Source: Casimicrobium huifangae | GTDB lineage: Bacteria > Pseudomonadota > Gammaproteobacteria > Burkholderiales > Casimicrobiaceae | Assembly: GCF_009746125.1 (NCBI RefSeq) | Contig: NZ_CP041352.1 | Span: 3,766,436 to 3,830,435, forward strand | Reading direction: 5' to 3' | DNA length: 64,000 bases | Shown here: piece after piece, positions 49,191 to 57,431 of the stretch | Layout of the letters: every line of letters begins with the position of its first letter | Position numbering within the stretch: position 1 is the first letter of the stretch | Notes under the pieces: model-generated | Told to the model about the DNA's origin: nothing | Seen by the model: the letters and a program-made list of their open reading frames with translations, nothing else | Databases searched by the model: none | Position numbers and translations under genes: made by a program

Positions 49191-52100
49191 CATCAACCCG
49201 GCCAGCCACGCCTCAATCTCCATGGCAGTGGACCGCGCTCGTGGCGCCGGGCCCAACGCATCAGTGACCAGCGCATTGCCGCGCAGCCCGAGCATGTAGC
49301 GCAGGATCAGCAGGCCGTCGGTTGCAGCGTCAATCGAGCCGTTGCCGTCGATGTCGAGCAGCGTGTCCAGCGAGGCGAGATAGGTCGCGATCGCCACCGG
49401 GTCGGTAACTGCCGCACCGCTGACCGCCAGATTCGTAGTCAGCGCGCCGTTACGCAGCCCCTGCATGTAGCGCACGATGATCTGGCCGTCAGTGGGGCCG
49501 TGATAAAGCGTCGCAGCCGAACTGCCATCGACATTGAGGGTCGGCACAAAACGGGCATTGACACTCTGCGCCGCGGTGACATTGCTCAGCATGCAGGTGG
49601 AGCCGATGCAACTGCCGCTCCAGCCGGCAAACAGGTACGCCGGGTTGGCAACGGCCGTGCAGGTGGCGCTGCTGCCCTGGTTCACCGGGTTCGGCGTGCA
49701 GCTCGCCGTCCCGCCAGCGAGCGGGCTCACCGTCACCGTGATGTTGTAGGTATTGGGCGGCGTGGCGAATTGCACTTTCAGCGGTGCGAAGCCGAGGGTC
49801 GTCAGCACATCCTCGACGACGACATAGAGGTCGTAGGCGGTGTCGGCGGTCAGGCCAGTCACCGGGAAATTGGTCGCGACGCCCTGCGTCATGGCGCCAC
49901 TGCCGGACGCGACGATTGTGACACCGGCATAGGAAACCGCCGCTTTCACCTGGGCGAAGGTTGGCGCCTGCGCGTTGCGCGCGACGACGATCCACTCGCC
50001 CTTGCCGGTTTCGCGACTGGTCGCGGTCAAAGTCGTGGTGGTTTGGGTGGTGCCTGACACGGCAGCAGCAGCCAACACGGGCGGCAAATCGGTGTGCTGC
50101 ACCGTGCCGCTGCGATTGCCGGCGTGAAGCGTGCGCGCCGCTTCCTGTGCCTGCGCTACTGCGGTGAATTTGAGTGGCCCCTGCCCGGTGGCCTGCGGCC
50201 CGCTGCCAGTCCAGCCTGCCGTGATGCTGGACCAGCTGGCACAGCCATCGCCGCTCAGCGCAACGCCGGATTCGGTCCCCGCGACCAGCGTGCCCAAGGC
50301 ATCGATGCTGAGCGACAGCGTATTGGCACTGCCCGGCAGTGCGGCGCAGGCAGACCAGCTTGTGCCGCTGTCGGCGCTGACGAACACGCCGCCGCCCATC
50401 GTCGCCGCATAGAGCGTGGCAACCGCAGCCGGCTTGATCGCCAGCGCCGTGACGCGCAGGTTGGCGGGTTGCGCGGCTACCGCCGTCCATGCCGTACCGC
50501 CAGTCACCGTTCTGTAAATGCCCGCGCCGTCGACACCGGCGTAGAGCGTGTTGGCCGCCAGCGGATCGGGCAGCAGCGCAGTCACCGGCATCGTAGTGGC
50601 AACAGGCAGCCCGCTATTGGCGATACTCCAGTTGCCACAATCGTTTGACTTGAACACGCCCGCCTCGGTGCCGACGACCAGCGTGCCAGTCGCGTTCATC
50701 GCCATCGAATTGATGCGCAAGCTGCCCAGACCGGTACTGCCGCATGCGGCCCAGGTAGTGCCGGCGTTGGCACTCTTGTACACACCACCGCCACGCGACG
50801 CCGTGTAGTAGCGCGTACCGTTGGCAGGATCGACCAGCAGCGCCGTCAGCCAGAGATTGCCGGGCTGGGTGGTGGCTGCGACCCATGCGTTGCCGCCATT
50901 GGTGCTGCGCCAGATGCCGGAGCCATACAGCGCCGCGGTCACTATTTGCGGATTCACTGCGTCGACCACAATCGCCGTCACTGCGCGGCTGGTGTCAAAG
51001 GTCACACTGTTATCGGTGGAGGTGGACGCGGTGTTGAAGCTGCTGGTGCTGCGGTCAGTCGCCACACTGGCTGGAATGCTGGCGCGGATGGTCTCGCCGC
51101 TGGCGGCACCGGTCACGGCGACCGTAAAGTGCCGGTGGTCGCCGCTGTCGGTGACGGTCACGCCGGGCGCCGCCGCCATGCCGGAAATGACCACATCGGT
51201 ATTGATGAAGCCGTTCACCGGGGCACTGAAGACGACATCAAAATTGATCGGACTGGTCGAGGCGGGATCGGTCTGCGCGGCGGCCTGATTGATGGTGACG
51301 CTGAGTGGCTGGCAGGTGGCAGTCGCGTTGGCTACCTCAACCCCGGTATTGCTCTTGATGCGCACCGCGAGGGCGCCGTAGAGCCCGTTGATGGTCAGCA
51401 CCTGGGTGGCTCCGGGTGTGCCGGCGGCTGTCAGCAAAAACGGGCCGCTGGTGAGGAAAACGCTGTTCTGGTAAAGCTCCCACGTGTAGTTCACCGACAT
51501 TGCGCCGCCGATATTGGTGATGGCGAACTGCGAGTTGGCCGAGGCGTCGCAGGTGCCAGCCACCGTAATCACCGGCGGCGCCTGATAGACCACCGTGTTG
51601 TCGTTGGACGTGGACGCGAAGTTGCCAAGTCCATCGTTGACCGCCTGCGCCGCGTCTTGCGGAATGGTCACGCGGACAGTTTCGAGATCACGAACACCAT
51701 TGATCGCGATGGAAAACGTGCGCTGGTCGCCAGAATCCGTCAATGTCACGATGGGCGTATTGGCCATGCCAGTGATCACCAGGTCGCTGGCAGTGAAGCC
51801 GGTCACCGCCCGCGAGAAGACGGCGGTGAACATGATCGGCAGCGCATTCGCCGGATCAGCTTGACCCGCCGCCTTGTTGATCGTGACCCGCGGCCGTTCA
51901 ACGCAGGTGGCCGACGCGTTGGCCACCTGCGCGCCGTTCTGGTCCTTGACACGAACCTCGATAACACCGAACAGCCCGTTGATAGTGAGCACCTGGTGAT
52001 CGCCAGGCGTTCCGCTCGCAGTCAGCAGGAAGGGGCCGCTGGTGAGGAAAACACTGTTCTGGTAAAGCTCCCATGTGTAGTTCACCGTCATCGCGGTGCC

Positions 52101-52280
52101 GATATTGGTGATGGTGAAGGACGAATTTGCCAGCGTGTCGCAGGTGCCAGCCACAGTGATGATCGGCGCCGCTGACGCGCCGGATGCGGTCAATGCAAGG
52201 CACGCAGCAAGCAACGCAAGCGCGCTGCGCGCCTGTGCATGCAAACGGTTCAGCCAATCTTTAGCCCAGCTGTATGACAT
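49185..52280 (-). CDS. Large secreted multidomain protein with dockerin-like C-terminus
   Basis: About 1031 residues from the ATG at 52280 (GGGGAT ribosome site); the frame extends to 52334. A Sec signal (ending ASGASA) is followed by two tandem copies of an A+B module: A is a beta-sandwich around 'NYTWELYQNSVFLTSGPFLLTA', B an Ig-like domain with 'VTINKAAGQADPANALPI' and 'TVTDSGD'. Residues about 430-730 are BNR/sortilin-like propeller blades ('GIWRSTNGGNAW', 'GVYKSANAGTTW', 'GVFVSADSGTSW'), then a fibronectin-like domain, a 'GGTASCTPNPV...GWSGSC' bacterial repeat, and two dockerin type I-like repeats ('DIDGNGSIDAATDGLLILRYMLGL'). Likely extracellular adhesion or glycan interaction; no catalytic domain seen. 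Confidence 0.85.
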   Translation of the reverse strand: MSYSWAKDWLNRLHAQARSALALLAACLALTASGASAAPIITVAGTCDTLANSSFTITNIGTAMTVNYTWELYQNSVFLTSGPFLLTASGTPGDHQVLTINGLFGVIEVRVKDQNGAQVANASATCVERPRVTINKAAGQADPANALPIMFTAVFSRAVTGFTASDLVITGMANTPIVTLTDSGDQRTFSIAINGVRDLETVRVTIPQDAAQAVNDGLGNFASTSNDNTVVYQAPPVITVAGTCDASANSQFAITNIGGAMSVNYTWELYQNSVFLTSGPFLLTAAGTPGATQVLTINGLYGALAVRIKSNTGVEVANATATCQPLSVTINQAAAQTDPASTSPINFDVVFSAPVNGFINTDVVISGMAAAPGVTVTDSGDHRHFTVAVTGAASGETIRASIPASVATDRSTSSFNTASTSTDNSVTFDTSRAVTAIVVDAVNPQIVTAALYGSGIWRSTNGGNAWVAATTQPGNLWLTALLVDPANGTRYYTASRGGGVYKSANAGTTWAACGSTGLGSLRINSMAMNATGTLVVGTEAGVFKSNDCGNWSIANSGLPVATTMPVTALLPDPLAANTLYAGVDGAGIYRTVTGGTAWTAVAAQPANLRVTALAIKPAAVATLYAATMGGGVFVSADSGTSWSACAALPGSANTLSLSIDALGTLVAGTESGVALSGDGCASWSSITAGWTGSGPQATGQGPLKFTAVAQAQEAARTLHAGNRSGTVQHTDLPPVLAAAAVSGTTQTTTTLTATSRETGKGEWIVVARNAQAPTFAQVKAAVSYAGVTIVASGSGAMTQGVATNFPVTGLTADTAYDLYVVVEDVLTTLGFAPLKVQFATPPNTYNITVTVSPLAGGTASCTPNPVNQGSSATCTAVANPAYLFAGWSGSCIGSTCMLSNVTAAQSVNARFVPTLNVDGSSAATLYHGPTDGQIIVRYMQGLRNGALTTNLAVSGAAVTDPVAIATYLASLDTLLDIDGNGSIDAATDGLLILRYMLGLRGNALVTDALGPAPRARSTAMEIEAWLAGLMP
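51309..51575 (-). repeat. Internal direct repeat, second A module
   Basis: Encodes the second ~89-residue beta-sandwich module (starting ITVAGTCDASANSQ). DNA is near-identical over long runs to 51900-52166, for example around GGTGAGGAAAACGCTGTTCT, so the duplication is recent or homogenised. Confidence 0.85.
51900..52166 (-). repeat. Internal direct repeat, first A module
   Basis: Encodes the first A module (starting ITVAGTCDTLANSS). Partner of 51309-51575. The ~100-residue B modules between and after them are also homologous but more diverged. Confidence 0.85.
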
Positions 52281-52543
52281 GCTCATCCCCGTCATCGATT
52301 GCAAACCACCCGGCACCGTCGGCGCGGGCAGCATCGCCGCAGCAGCCTTAGTCTGGTGTGGCTCGCAACTATAGTGCGGCCATCGCCCAGCAGTGAGCCA
52401 GGCATGTCAAAACTGCATGGCTGGCAGAGCGTCTTCCGGGAAATAATGCGGTCGTGACATTGTTAGCGAAGCGTCGCATCGGCGGTCCGTCGCGCGCAGG
52501 CGACTGACGACCTGGGCGATCAAAGGCAATGCAAAAGCAGCGA

Positions 52544-52660
52544 CATCTTTTTCATGAAAGCATTATCCAATAGGGCATGCAGGTCGATTTCAATTGAAGT
52601 CGACTTTCTGGCTTTTACGCTATCCAGCCCTTATCCAGTAACGCTTTCGCAAGAGAGCCA
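52544..52660. repeat. GTCGACTTT-centred inverted repeat, copy F
   Basis: In the 395-bp divergent spacer between the dockerin-like and double-GNAT genes. Left end CATCTTTTTCATGAAAGC, inner TTATCCAATAGGGC / GCCCTTATCCAG, and a 22-bp near-perfect palindrome (52583-52604) built of GTCGATTTCAA and TTGAAGTCGAC. Right end CGCTTTCGCAAGAG. The rest of the spacer shows no gene. Confidence 0.65.
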
Positions 52661-52675
52661 TATCCGGAAACTGAC

Positions 52676-53848
52676 ATGACGACACCCACTACGCCCGCCG
52701 TCTGGCCCCCCGAAGTCACCCTCGAACGCGACGGCATCCGGCTCGAACCACTCACGCTGGCGCATGAGGCCGGCATCGCGGCGGCCGCAGCAGACGGCGA
52801 GCTGTGGAACATCCGCGTCACTTCCGTACCCGAGCCGCAGGAGACGCGCGGCTACATCGAGACGGCGCTCAAGCAGCGCGCCGAGGGCTCGCGCCTCGCC
52901 TTCGCAGTGATTGACGTCGCTGCCAACGACGGCAAAGGCAAGGTGATCGGCAGCACCAGTTATCACGACATCGTAGCCAACATCCGTCGCGTCGAAATCG
53001 GCTGGACCTGGTACGCGAAAAGTTACCAGCGCAGCAAGGTCAACACCCTGTGCAAACTGATGCTGATGCAGCACGCGTTCGAGACACTCGGTTGCGCGGT
53101 CGTTGGCTGGCGCGCCAGCCACATGAATTTCGCCTCGCAGCGCGCCATCGAGCGACTGGGCGCAAAACGCGATGGCGTGATCCGCCACCACTTGGGCATC
53201 CGCGACGGCAAGGTGCGCGACACGGTGATGTATTCAATGCTGGCCGACGAGTGGCCGGCGGCGAAGGCAAAGCTGGAAGAGCGGCTGCACAGTGACGCAT
53301 CCCCCTCTCCCCAACCCTCCCCCACGAGAGGGAAGGGAGGAGCCGATGTGCGCCTTGAGCCCATCACCAGCGACAACCTGCTCGCCGTTCTACGGCTGAC
53401 CCCCGGCGCCGTCGGCGAGCGCATGGTGGCGACCAATGCGGTGTCGATCGCGCAAGCGAGTGTGAGCGCCAACGCCGTGCCCCGCGCGATCATGGCCGGG
53501 GCCGGAGACGCGGCAAAACCGGTCGGCTTCATCATGCTTTACGACCCCACGCTCGATCCCGCGTTGGCCGCCAAGGATGAAGCGCACGCCGACAGCATCG
53601 ACATCTGGCGCCTGATGGTGGACTTTCAGCAGCAGGGGCGTGGCTATGGTGCCGCCGCGATCATCGGCGCTGCACGCTATGCGGCAACACGGCCCGGCAT
53701 CACACAGGTGCGGCTGTCGTACGTGCCGCGTGAAGGCAATCCGTCGCCGTTCTACAAGGCGATGGGGTTCACCGAGACCGGTGAGAAGGACGGCATCGAG
53801 ATCGTCATGGCGCAGCCGTTGGCGACGTTGCTACGGAACATGCCATAG
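52676..53848 (+). CDS. Fused double GNAT N-acetyltransferase with repeat-derived linker
   Basis: 390-residue protein of two GNAT domains. Domain 1 (residues about 15-195) is of the RimJ/RimL-like type ('IRLEPLTLAHEAGIAAAAADGELW', 'RRVEIGWTWYAKSYQRSKVNTLCKLMLMQHAFETLG', 'NFASQRAIERLGAKRDGVIRHHLGIRDGKVRDTVMYSML'). Domain 2 (about 225-385) is a separate GNAT ('VRLEPITSDNLLAVLRL', 'IDIWRLMVDFQQQGRGYGAAAIIGAARYA' with the acetyl-CoA loop QGRGYG, 'NPSPFYKAMGFTETGE'). Between them residues 209-222, SPSPQPSPTRGKGG, are the translation of a G/C-rich intergenic palindrome. This implies fusion of two formerly separate genes. Acceptors unknown. Confidence 0.88.
   Translation: MTTPTTPAVWPPEVTLERDGIRLEPLTLAHEAGIAAAAADGELWNIRVTSVPEPQETRGYIETALKQRAEGSRLAFAVIDVAANDGKGKVIGSTSYHDIVANIRRVEIGWTWYAKSYQRSKVNTLCKLMLMQHAFETLGCAVVGWRASHMNFASQRAIERLGAKRDGVIRHHLGIRDGKVRDTVMYSMLADEWPAAKAKLEERLHSDASPSPQPSPTRGKGGADVRLEPITSDNLLAVLRLTPGAVGERMVATNAVSIAQASVSANAVPRAIMAGAGDAAKPVGFIMLYDPTLDPALAAKDEAHADSIDIWRLMVDFQQQGRGYGAAAIIGAARYAATRPGITQVRLSYVPREGNPSPFYKAMGFTETGEKDGIEIVMAQPLATLLRNMP
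53300..53341. repeat. CCCTCTCCCC...GAGAGGGAAGGG palindrome inside the double GNAT gene
   Basis: The element CCCCCTCTCCCCAACCCTCC then CCCACGAGAGGGAAGGGAGG is of the class seen in intergenic DNA at 21286-21306 and 62700-62820. Here it is in frame and encodes the inter-domain linker. Confidence 0.8.
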
Positions 53849-54009
53849 ATACCGGCATAGGCACGAACGTTCGCGTGCGTGACGAACATCAGCTGCTGCA
53901 GGGATGCTATCGGCGCGGCCGCGCCTGGCGGGAGAGGACAAGACAGGCGCCGGAGCAGATACCCCGGCGCTTGCAACGACCGCTCAGCGCGCGTCGATTT
54001 GCGGCAAAG

Positions 54010-54351
54010 CTATTTCGCGCACTGACAGCCAACGCCGCGAGCGTCAGCTTCGACCTTCACATCTTCCCCCGCCTTGAATCGCAGATGCCCTTTCCCGGTG
54101 CGGGCGTGTGGGTACACAATGACGTCGCACTTGCCAATCGCCTTTACCTGACGTTCCTTGCCCGCCATTTTTGTGTCGGTGAACACCTTTGAGTAGTTCG
54201 GCTCTTCGCCTGTCAGGTTGGTGTTGAACCGGGTGAGATGGTTGTTTTGAATCACGCCCCCATCTGAAAATTTGCATTCAGCGTGGACATTCGCGCTCAT
54301 GCCTGCCACCAGCGCGGCGATACACAGCATCAGAGACTTTTTCTTCAACAT
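54010..54351 (-). CDS. Small exported protein of unknown function
   Basis: 113-residue protein with a clear Sec signal (KKKSLMLCIAALVAGMSANVHA, cleavage near residue 24). The mature 89 residues contain four Cys: 'ECKFSDGG', 'IGKCDVIVYP' and a terminal 'GVGCQCAK', suggesting disulfides or metal/heme binding; the final CxC is notable. A good GGAGGT ribosome site precedes the ATG. The motif 'KGHLRFKAGEDVKVEADARG' is beta-rich. No family recognised. It lies alone between two plus-strand genes. Confidence 0.75.
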   Translation of the reverse strand: MLKKKSLMLCIAALVAGMSANVHAECKFSDGGVIQNNHLTRFNTNLTGEEPNYSKVFTDTKMAGKERQVKAIGKCDVIVYPHARTGKGHLRFKAGEDVKVEADARGVGCQCAK

Positions 54352-54554
54352 TTTCAGTTACCTCCGTGAAACTATTGTTGTTTGCCGGGAACTCCGACGG
54401 TCATATTCAGCAGTTCCCGGTACTTCAGTCTAGCAAAGATAAGAACATACGGAGCGCCCTCGCGCGACTGGTTTTCAATTGGATGCCTCAGCTTGCGAAC
54501 CGGTGAGAGCAGCGCCGGGTGAACCCTGTCCGCGCGTTCTGCGAGAATCGCGAC

Positions 54555-55727
54555 GTGCTGCTCGACTTTTTCTACCACCTGCGTCACCGCGGCGTTAAGC
54601 CTTCGACGCGCGAGTTCCTGACGCTGCTGGAGGCGTTGAAAGAGGACGTGATTTCGCCGTCGATCGACGATTTCTACTATCTGTCGAAAGCGACGCTGGT
54701 GAAGGACGAGACGAAGTTTGACCGCTTCGATTTCGCGTTTGCGGAATACTTCAAGGGCGTGTCCGAGCTGGTCGATCTGAAGACCGCGATCCCGGACGAA
54801 TGGCTGCGCAAGGTCGTCGAGAAAATGCTGACGCCCGAAGAGCGCGAGAAGCTCAAGGCGCTCGACTGGAATGAGCTGATGGAGACGCTCAAGAAGCGGC
54901 TCGAAGAGCAGCAGGGCCGGCATCAGGGCGGCAACAAATGGATCGGCACCGGCGGCACCTCACCCTTCGGCGCCTACGGCGAAAACCCGGCTGGCATCCG
55001 CATTGGGCAGGACAAGAGCCGCAATCGCAGCGCCGTGAAGGTGTGGGACGAGCGGCAGTTCCGCGATTACGACGACAACGTCGACTTCAACACGCGCAAC
55101 ATCAAGGTCGCGCTGCGCCGCCTGCGCCGCTTCGCGCGTGAAGGGGCGGTAGACGAGCTTGACCTGCCGCACACGCTCGAAGAGACCGGCAAGAACGCCG
55201 GCATGCTCTCGATCCAGATGCGACCGGAGCGCCGCAACGCAGTAAAGGTGCTGTTGCTGCTCGACATCGGCGGCTCAATGGACGACCACGTTGAACAGGT
55301 CGAGGCGCTGTTCAGCGCGGCCAAGATGGAGTTCAAGCGGCTAGAGCATTTCTACTTCCACAACTGCCTGTACGACTTTGTGTGGAAGACCAATCGCCGC
55401 CGCACCACCGAGCGCACGCTGACGATGGACCTGCTGCACAAGTACGGCCCCGACTACCGCCTGATCTTCGTCGGCGACGCCGCGATGAGCCCGTACGAGA
55501 TCGAGATGGAAGGTGGCAGCGTTGAATACAGCAACAGCGAAACCGGCAAGGTCTGGCTGCAGCGAATGACCAACCACTTCAAGCGCGTCGCCTGGCTGAA
55601 CCCGATGCCCGAGCGCAGCTGGGAGTACACCTACTCCACCGACATCATCAAAAACGTGATGGGCGGAAGGATGTACCCGACGACGGTGCAGGGGTTGACG
55701 GATGCTATGAAGGCGCTGGCGAAGTAG
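54555..55727 (+). CDS. VWA domain protein (CoxE/YeaD-like)
   Basis: About 390 residues from the GTG at 54555, which gives the family-like start '(M)LLDFFYHLRHRGVKPSTREFLTLLEALKED'; an in-frame GTG at 54519 adds 12 residues. The N-terminal half is helical and charged; the C-terminal von Willebrand factor A domain has the MIDAS motif DIGGSMDDH (D-x-G-x-S), 'EVEALFSAAKMEFKRLEHFYFHNCLYDFVW' and 'DYRLIFVGDAAMSPYEI'. Such proteins usually work with a MoxR-type AAA+ ATPase encoded just upstream to assemble metal centres or complexes. No moxR gene is present here, so the partner must be elsewhere. Confidence 0.88.
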   Translation: MLLDFFYHLRHRGVKPSTREFLTLLEALKEDVISPSIDDFYYLSKATLVKDETKFDRFDFAFAEYFKGVSELVDLKTAIPDEWLRKVVEKMLTPEEREKLKALDWNELMETLKKRLEEQQGRHQGGNKWIGTGGTSPFGAYGENPAGIRIGQDKSRNRSAVKVWDERQFRDYDDNVDFNTRNIKVALRRLRRFAREGAVDELDLPHTLEETGKNAGMLSIQMRPERRNAVKVLLLLDIGGSMDDHVEQVEALFSAAKMEFKRLEHFYFHNCLYDFVWKTNRRRTTERTLTMDLLHKYGPDYRLIFVGDAAMSPYEIEMEGGSVEYSNSETGKVWLQRMTNHFKRVAWLNPMPERSWEYTYSTDIIKNVMGGRMYPTTVQGLTDAMKALAK

Positions 55728-55827
55728 CCACTTTGCTTTTTTGCCCGCGCAAAGTATGCACCGGTAAAAATTGCGTAACTCGGTAGAGATACGCGATAAG
55801 TCAATGGATTGCGTTTAGATTGTTCAA

Positions 55828-56373
55828 ATGACTTCACAGGCTATTCAAGCATTCAAACACGCGATTCAGGATTCCACTGACCTCCTCAAGCATTTCGATT
55901 CGCTGAACACAAAGCCGCCGCCCCCAGATATTGAGGTTCTCAAGCGCGCAAGCTTGGTTATGGCGCTTGCCGCGTTGGAAACGTATTTTGAGGATCGACT
56001 AACAGAGGCAGTTAACTCCATCTCCGGACCTAAGAGCGCCGTTTCAGACTTCTATCGCAACTCACTTGAAGTCGATCTCAAAACGTTCCACAGCCCAAAT
56101 ACAGAGAGAGTTCGGCAGATCTTCCAGAAATACCTTTCTATTGATATCTCTGAAGCGTGGAGCTGGAACAACTGCGATCCGACAATGGCAAGAGCCGAGT
56201 TAAGTCGGCTTGTTAAGAAGCGAGGAGACATAGCGCACCGCTCTCTACGTCCCACTTCCGGCGAAGCTCAACCAAAGCAGCATGCAGTGACGCGCGACGA
56301 TCTTCGTAAGCACATTCATTTCATTACCGAGATTGCCAACGCAACGGATAAGTACATGGCTGGGAAAATCTGA
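55828..56373 (+). CDS. HEPN domain protein (RiboL-PSP-HEPN-like), putative RNase
   Basis: 181-residue all-helical protein. 'ASLVMALAALETYFEDRLTEAVNSI' (residues 41-65) and the C-terminal 'LSRLVKKRGDIAHRSLRP' match the RiboL-PSP/MAE_28990-type HEPN pattern, with the RNase motif R-x4-H formed by Arg132 and His137 (RGDIAH). HEPN proteins act as metal-independent RNases in toxin-antitoxin, abortive infection and RNA processing systems. The gene is visibly less GC-rich than its neighbours with different codon choice (AAG/TTG/AGA use), pointing to horizontal gain. No MNT-type or other antitoxin gene is adjacent, so whether it is a toxin is open. Confidence 0.78.
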   Translation: MTSQAIQAFKHAIQDSTDLLKHFDSLNTKPPPPDIEVLKRASLVMALAALETYFEDRLTEAVNSISGPKSAVSDFYRNSLEVDLKTFHSPNTERVRQIFQKYLSIDISEAWSWNNCDPTMARAELSRLVKKRGDIAHRSLRPTSGEAQPKQHAVTRDDLRKHIHFITEIANATDKYMAGKI

Positions 56374-56454
56374 CGACTCTTGTGAAGCAAGTCGCCACCA
56401 AGTTACGACTTAGCTTATGCGCCAAGCCGCGTCCCGCCTTTCAATCGAGCAACC

Positions 56455-57093
56455 ATGACCAAAGTCTTCGTAAACATCGGCCTAACCCTCGACGGCTACC
56501 TGGCCCCAGATGGCATGAGCCTCGCACACTGGAGCGATCCAACCTACAAGAACTGGGGCGCGAAGTGGGGCGGGTTGATGGGCTGGATTCTCAAGCAGCA
56601 GTATTTCCGCGAGAACCTTGGCTTTGGTACGGGCGGGGAGACCGGTCCGGTGAACGACATGCTGCGCCATACGATGGAGCGCAGCGGTGTGAGCATCATG
56701 GGCAAGCGGATGTTTGAGCAGGGCGAGGTCAGCTGGCCTGCGGAGGCGCCGTTTCACACGCCTGTATACGTGCTGACGCAGACGAAGCGCGAGCCGTGGG
56801 TGCGGCTGGGCGGGACGACTTTTTTCTTTTGCAACGACGGGCCAGCAAAGGCGCTTGAGCAGGCCCGGGCAGTGGCTGGCGACCGCGACATCCGCATCTC
56901 GGGCGGGGCGAACGTGATCCAGCAATACCTGAGCATGGGCGTGGTGGACGAGCTGGAGATCGCGCTCGCCCCCATCCTGTTCGGCAGTGGGCGGCGGCTA
57001 TTCGAGAATCCGGGTGAAGCGCTGCCGCAGTTCCGCATCGACAGCGTGCTCAATACGCCGGACGCCACGCACCTGCGCTACGTGCGGGCGTAA
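56455..57093 (+). CDS. Dihydrofolate reductase / RibD C-terminal domain family protein
   Basis: 212-residue NADPH-dependent reductase-like protein. 'KVFVNIGLTLDGYLAPDGMSL' is the N-terminal strand and loop of the RibD_C family, 'RSGVSIMGKRMFEQGE' the cofactor-binding helix, and 'DIRISGGANVIQQYLSMGVVDELEIALAPILFGSGRRLFE' the C-terminal signature. These stand-alone proteins resemble the deaminating pyrimidine reductase domain of riboflavin synthesis but are mostly uncharacterised. It starts about 80 bp after the HEPN gene, with no obvious link. Confidence 0.9.
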   Translation: MTKVFVNIGLTLDGYLAPDGMSLAHWSDPTYKNWGAKWGGLMGWILKQQYFRENLGFGTGGETGPVNDMLRHTMERSGVSIMGKRMFEQGEVSWPAEAPFHTPVYVLTQTKREPWVRLGGTTFFFCNDGPAKALEQARAVAGDRDIRISGGANVIQQYLSMGVVDELEIALAPILFGSGRRLFENPGEALPQFRIDSVLNTPDATHLRYVRA

Positions 57094-57431
57094 GCGCCCG
57101 GGCGCGGATGCGTCCTTCTCGACTGAGATCGCATCCTGATCTTGCGACCGGTGCGCAAGATGTGGCTGCGCTGGTGATTTCGCCACGTCGGTGGAACACC
57201 AACTCACTGTCCGTCCTCTCCGTTTAACCACGCCAGAACACTCGACCACTGCGGTCGGGGCGCCGTTATCGCCTCCCACATTCGCGCGCCTCCCTTTGTC
57301 TGAATAGTCCAGCACCCGGTTTCGTTGCGCACGTTTCATGATAATGTCATTTCTCGTTACCAAAATCGGTAAACCAAACCATCACGACGACGGCCCTGCC
57401 TTGTACGGGCCTCACCCGCCACTCCTCCCCG
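57094..57431. other. Intergenic stretch without recognised gene
   Basis: 338 bp between two plus-strand genes. The last 80 bp become AT-richer (TTTCATGATAATGTCATTTC around 57336-57356) and probably hold the promoter of the GH19-like gene. A minus-strand open frame here overlaps the reductase gene and is not convincing. Confidence 0.5.

Noticed and set aside
50946-52175. Plus-strand open frame of 409 codons with repeated segments
   Set aside because: Shadow of the duplicated modules of the dockerin-like gene; the repeats are inherited from the coding strand.
56998-57363. Minus-strand open frame of 121 codons after the RibD-like gene
   Set aside because: Overlaps the reductase 3' end in antisense, has no ribosome site or recognisable motif.
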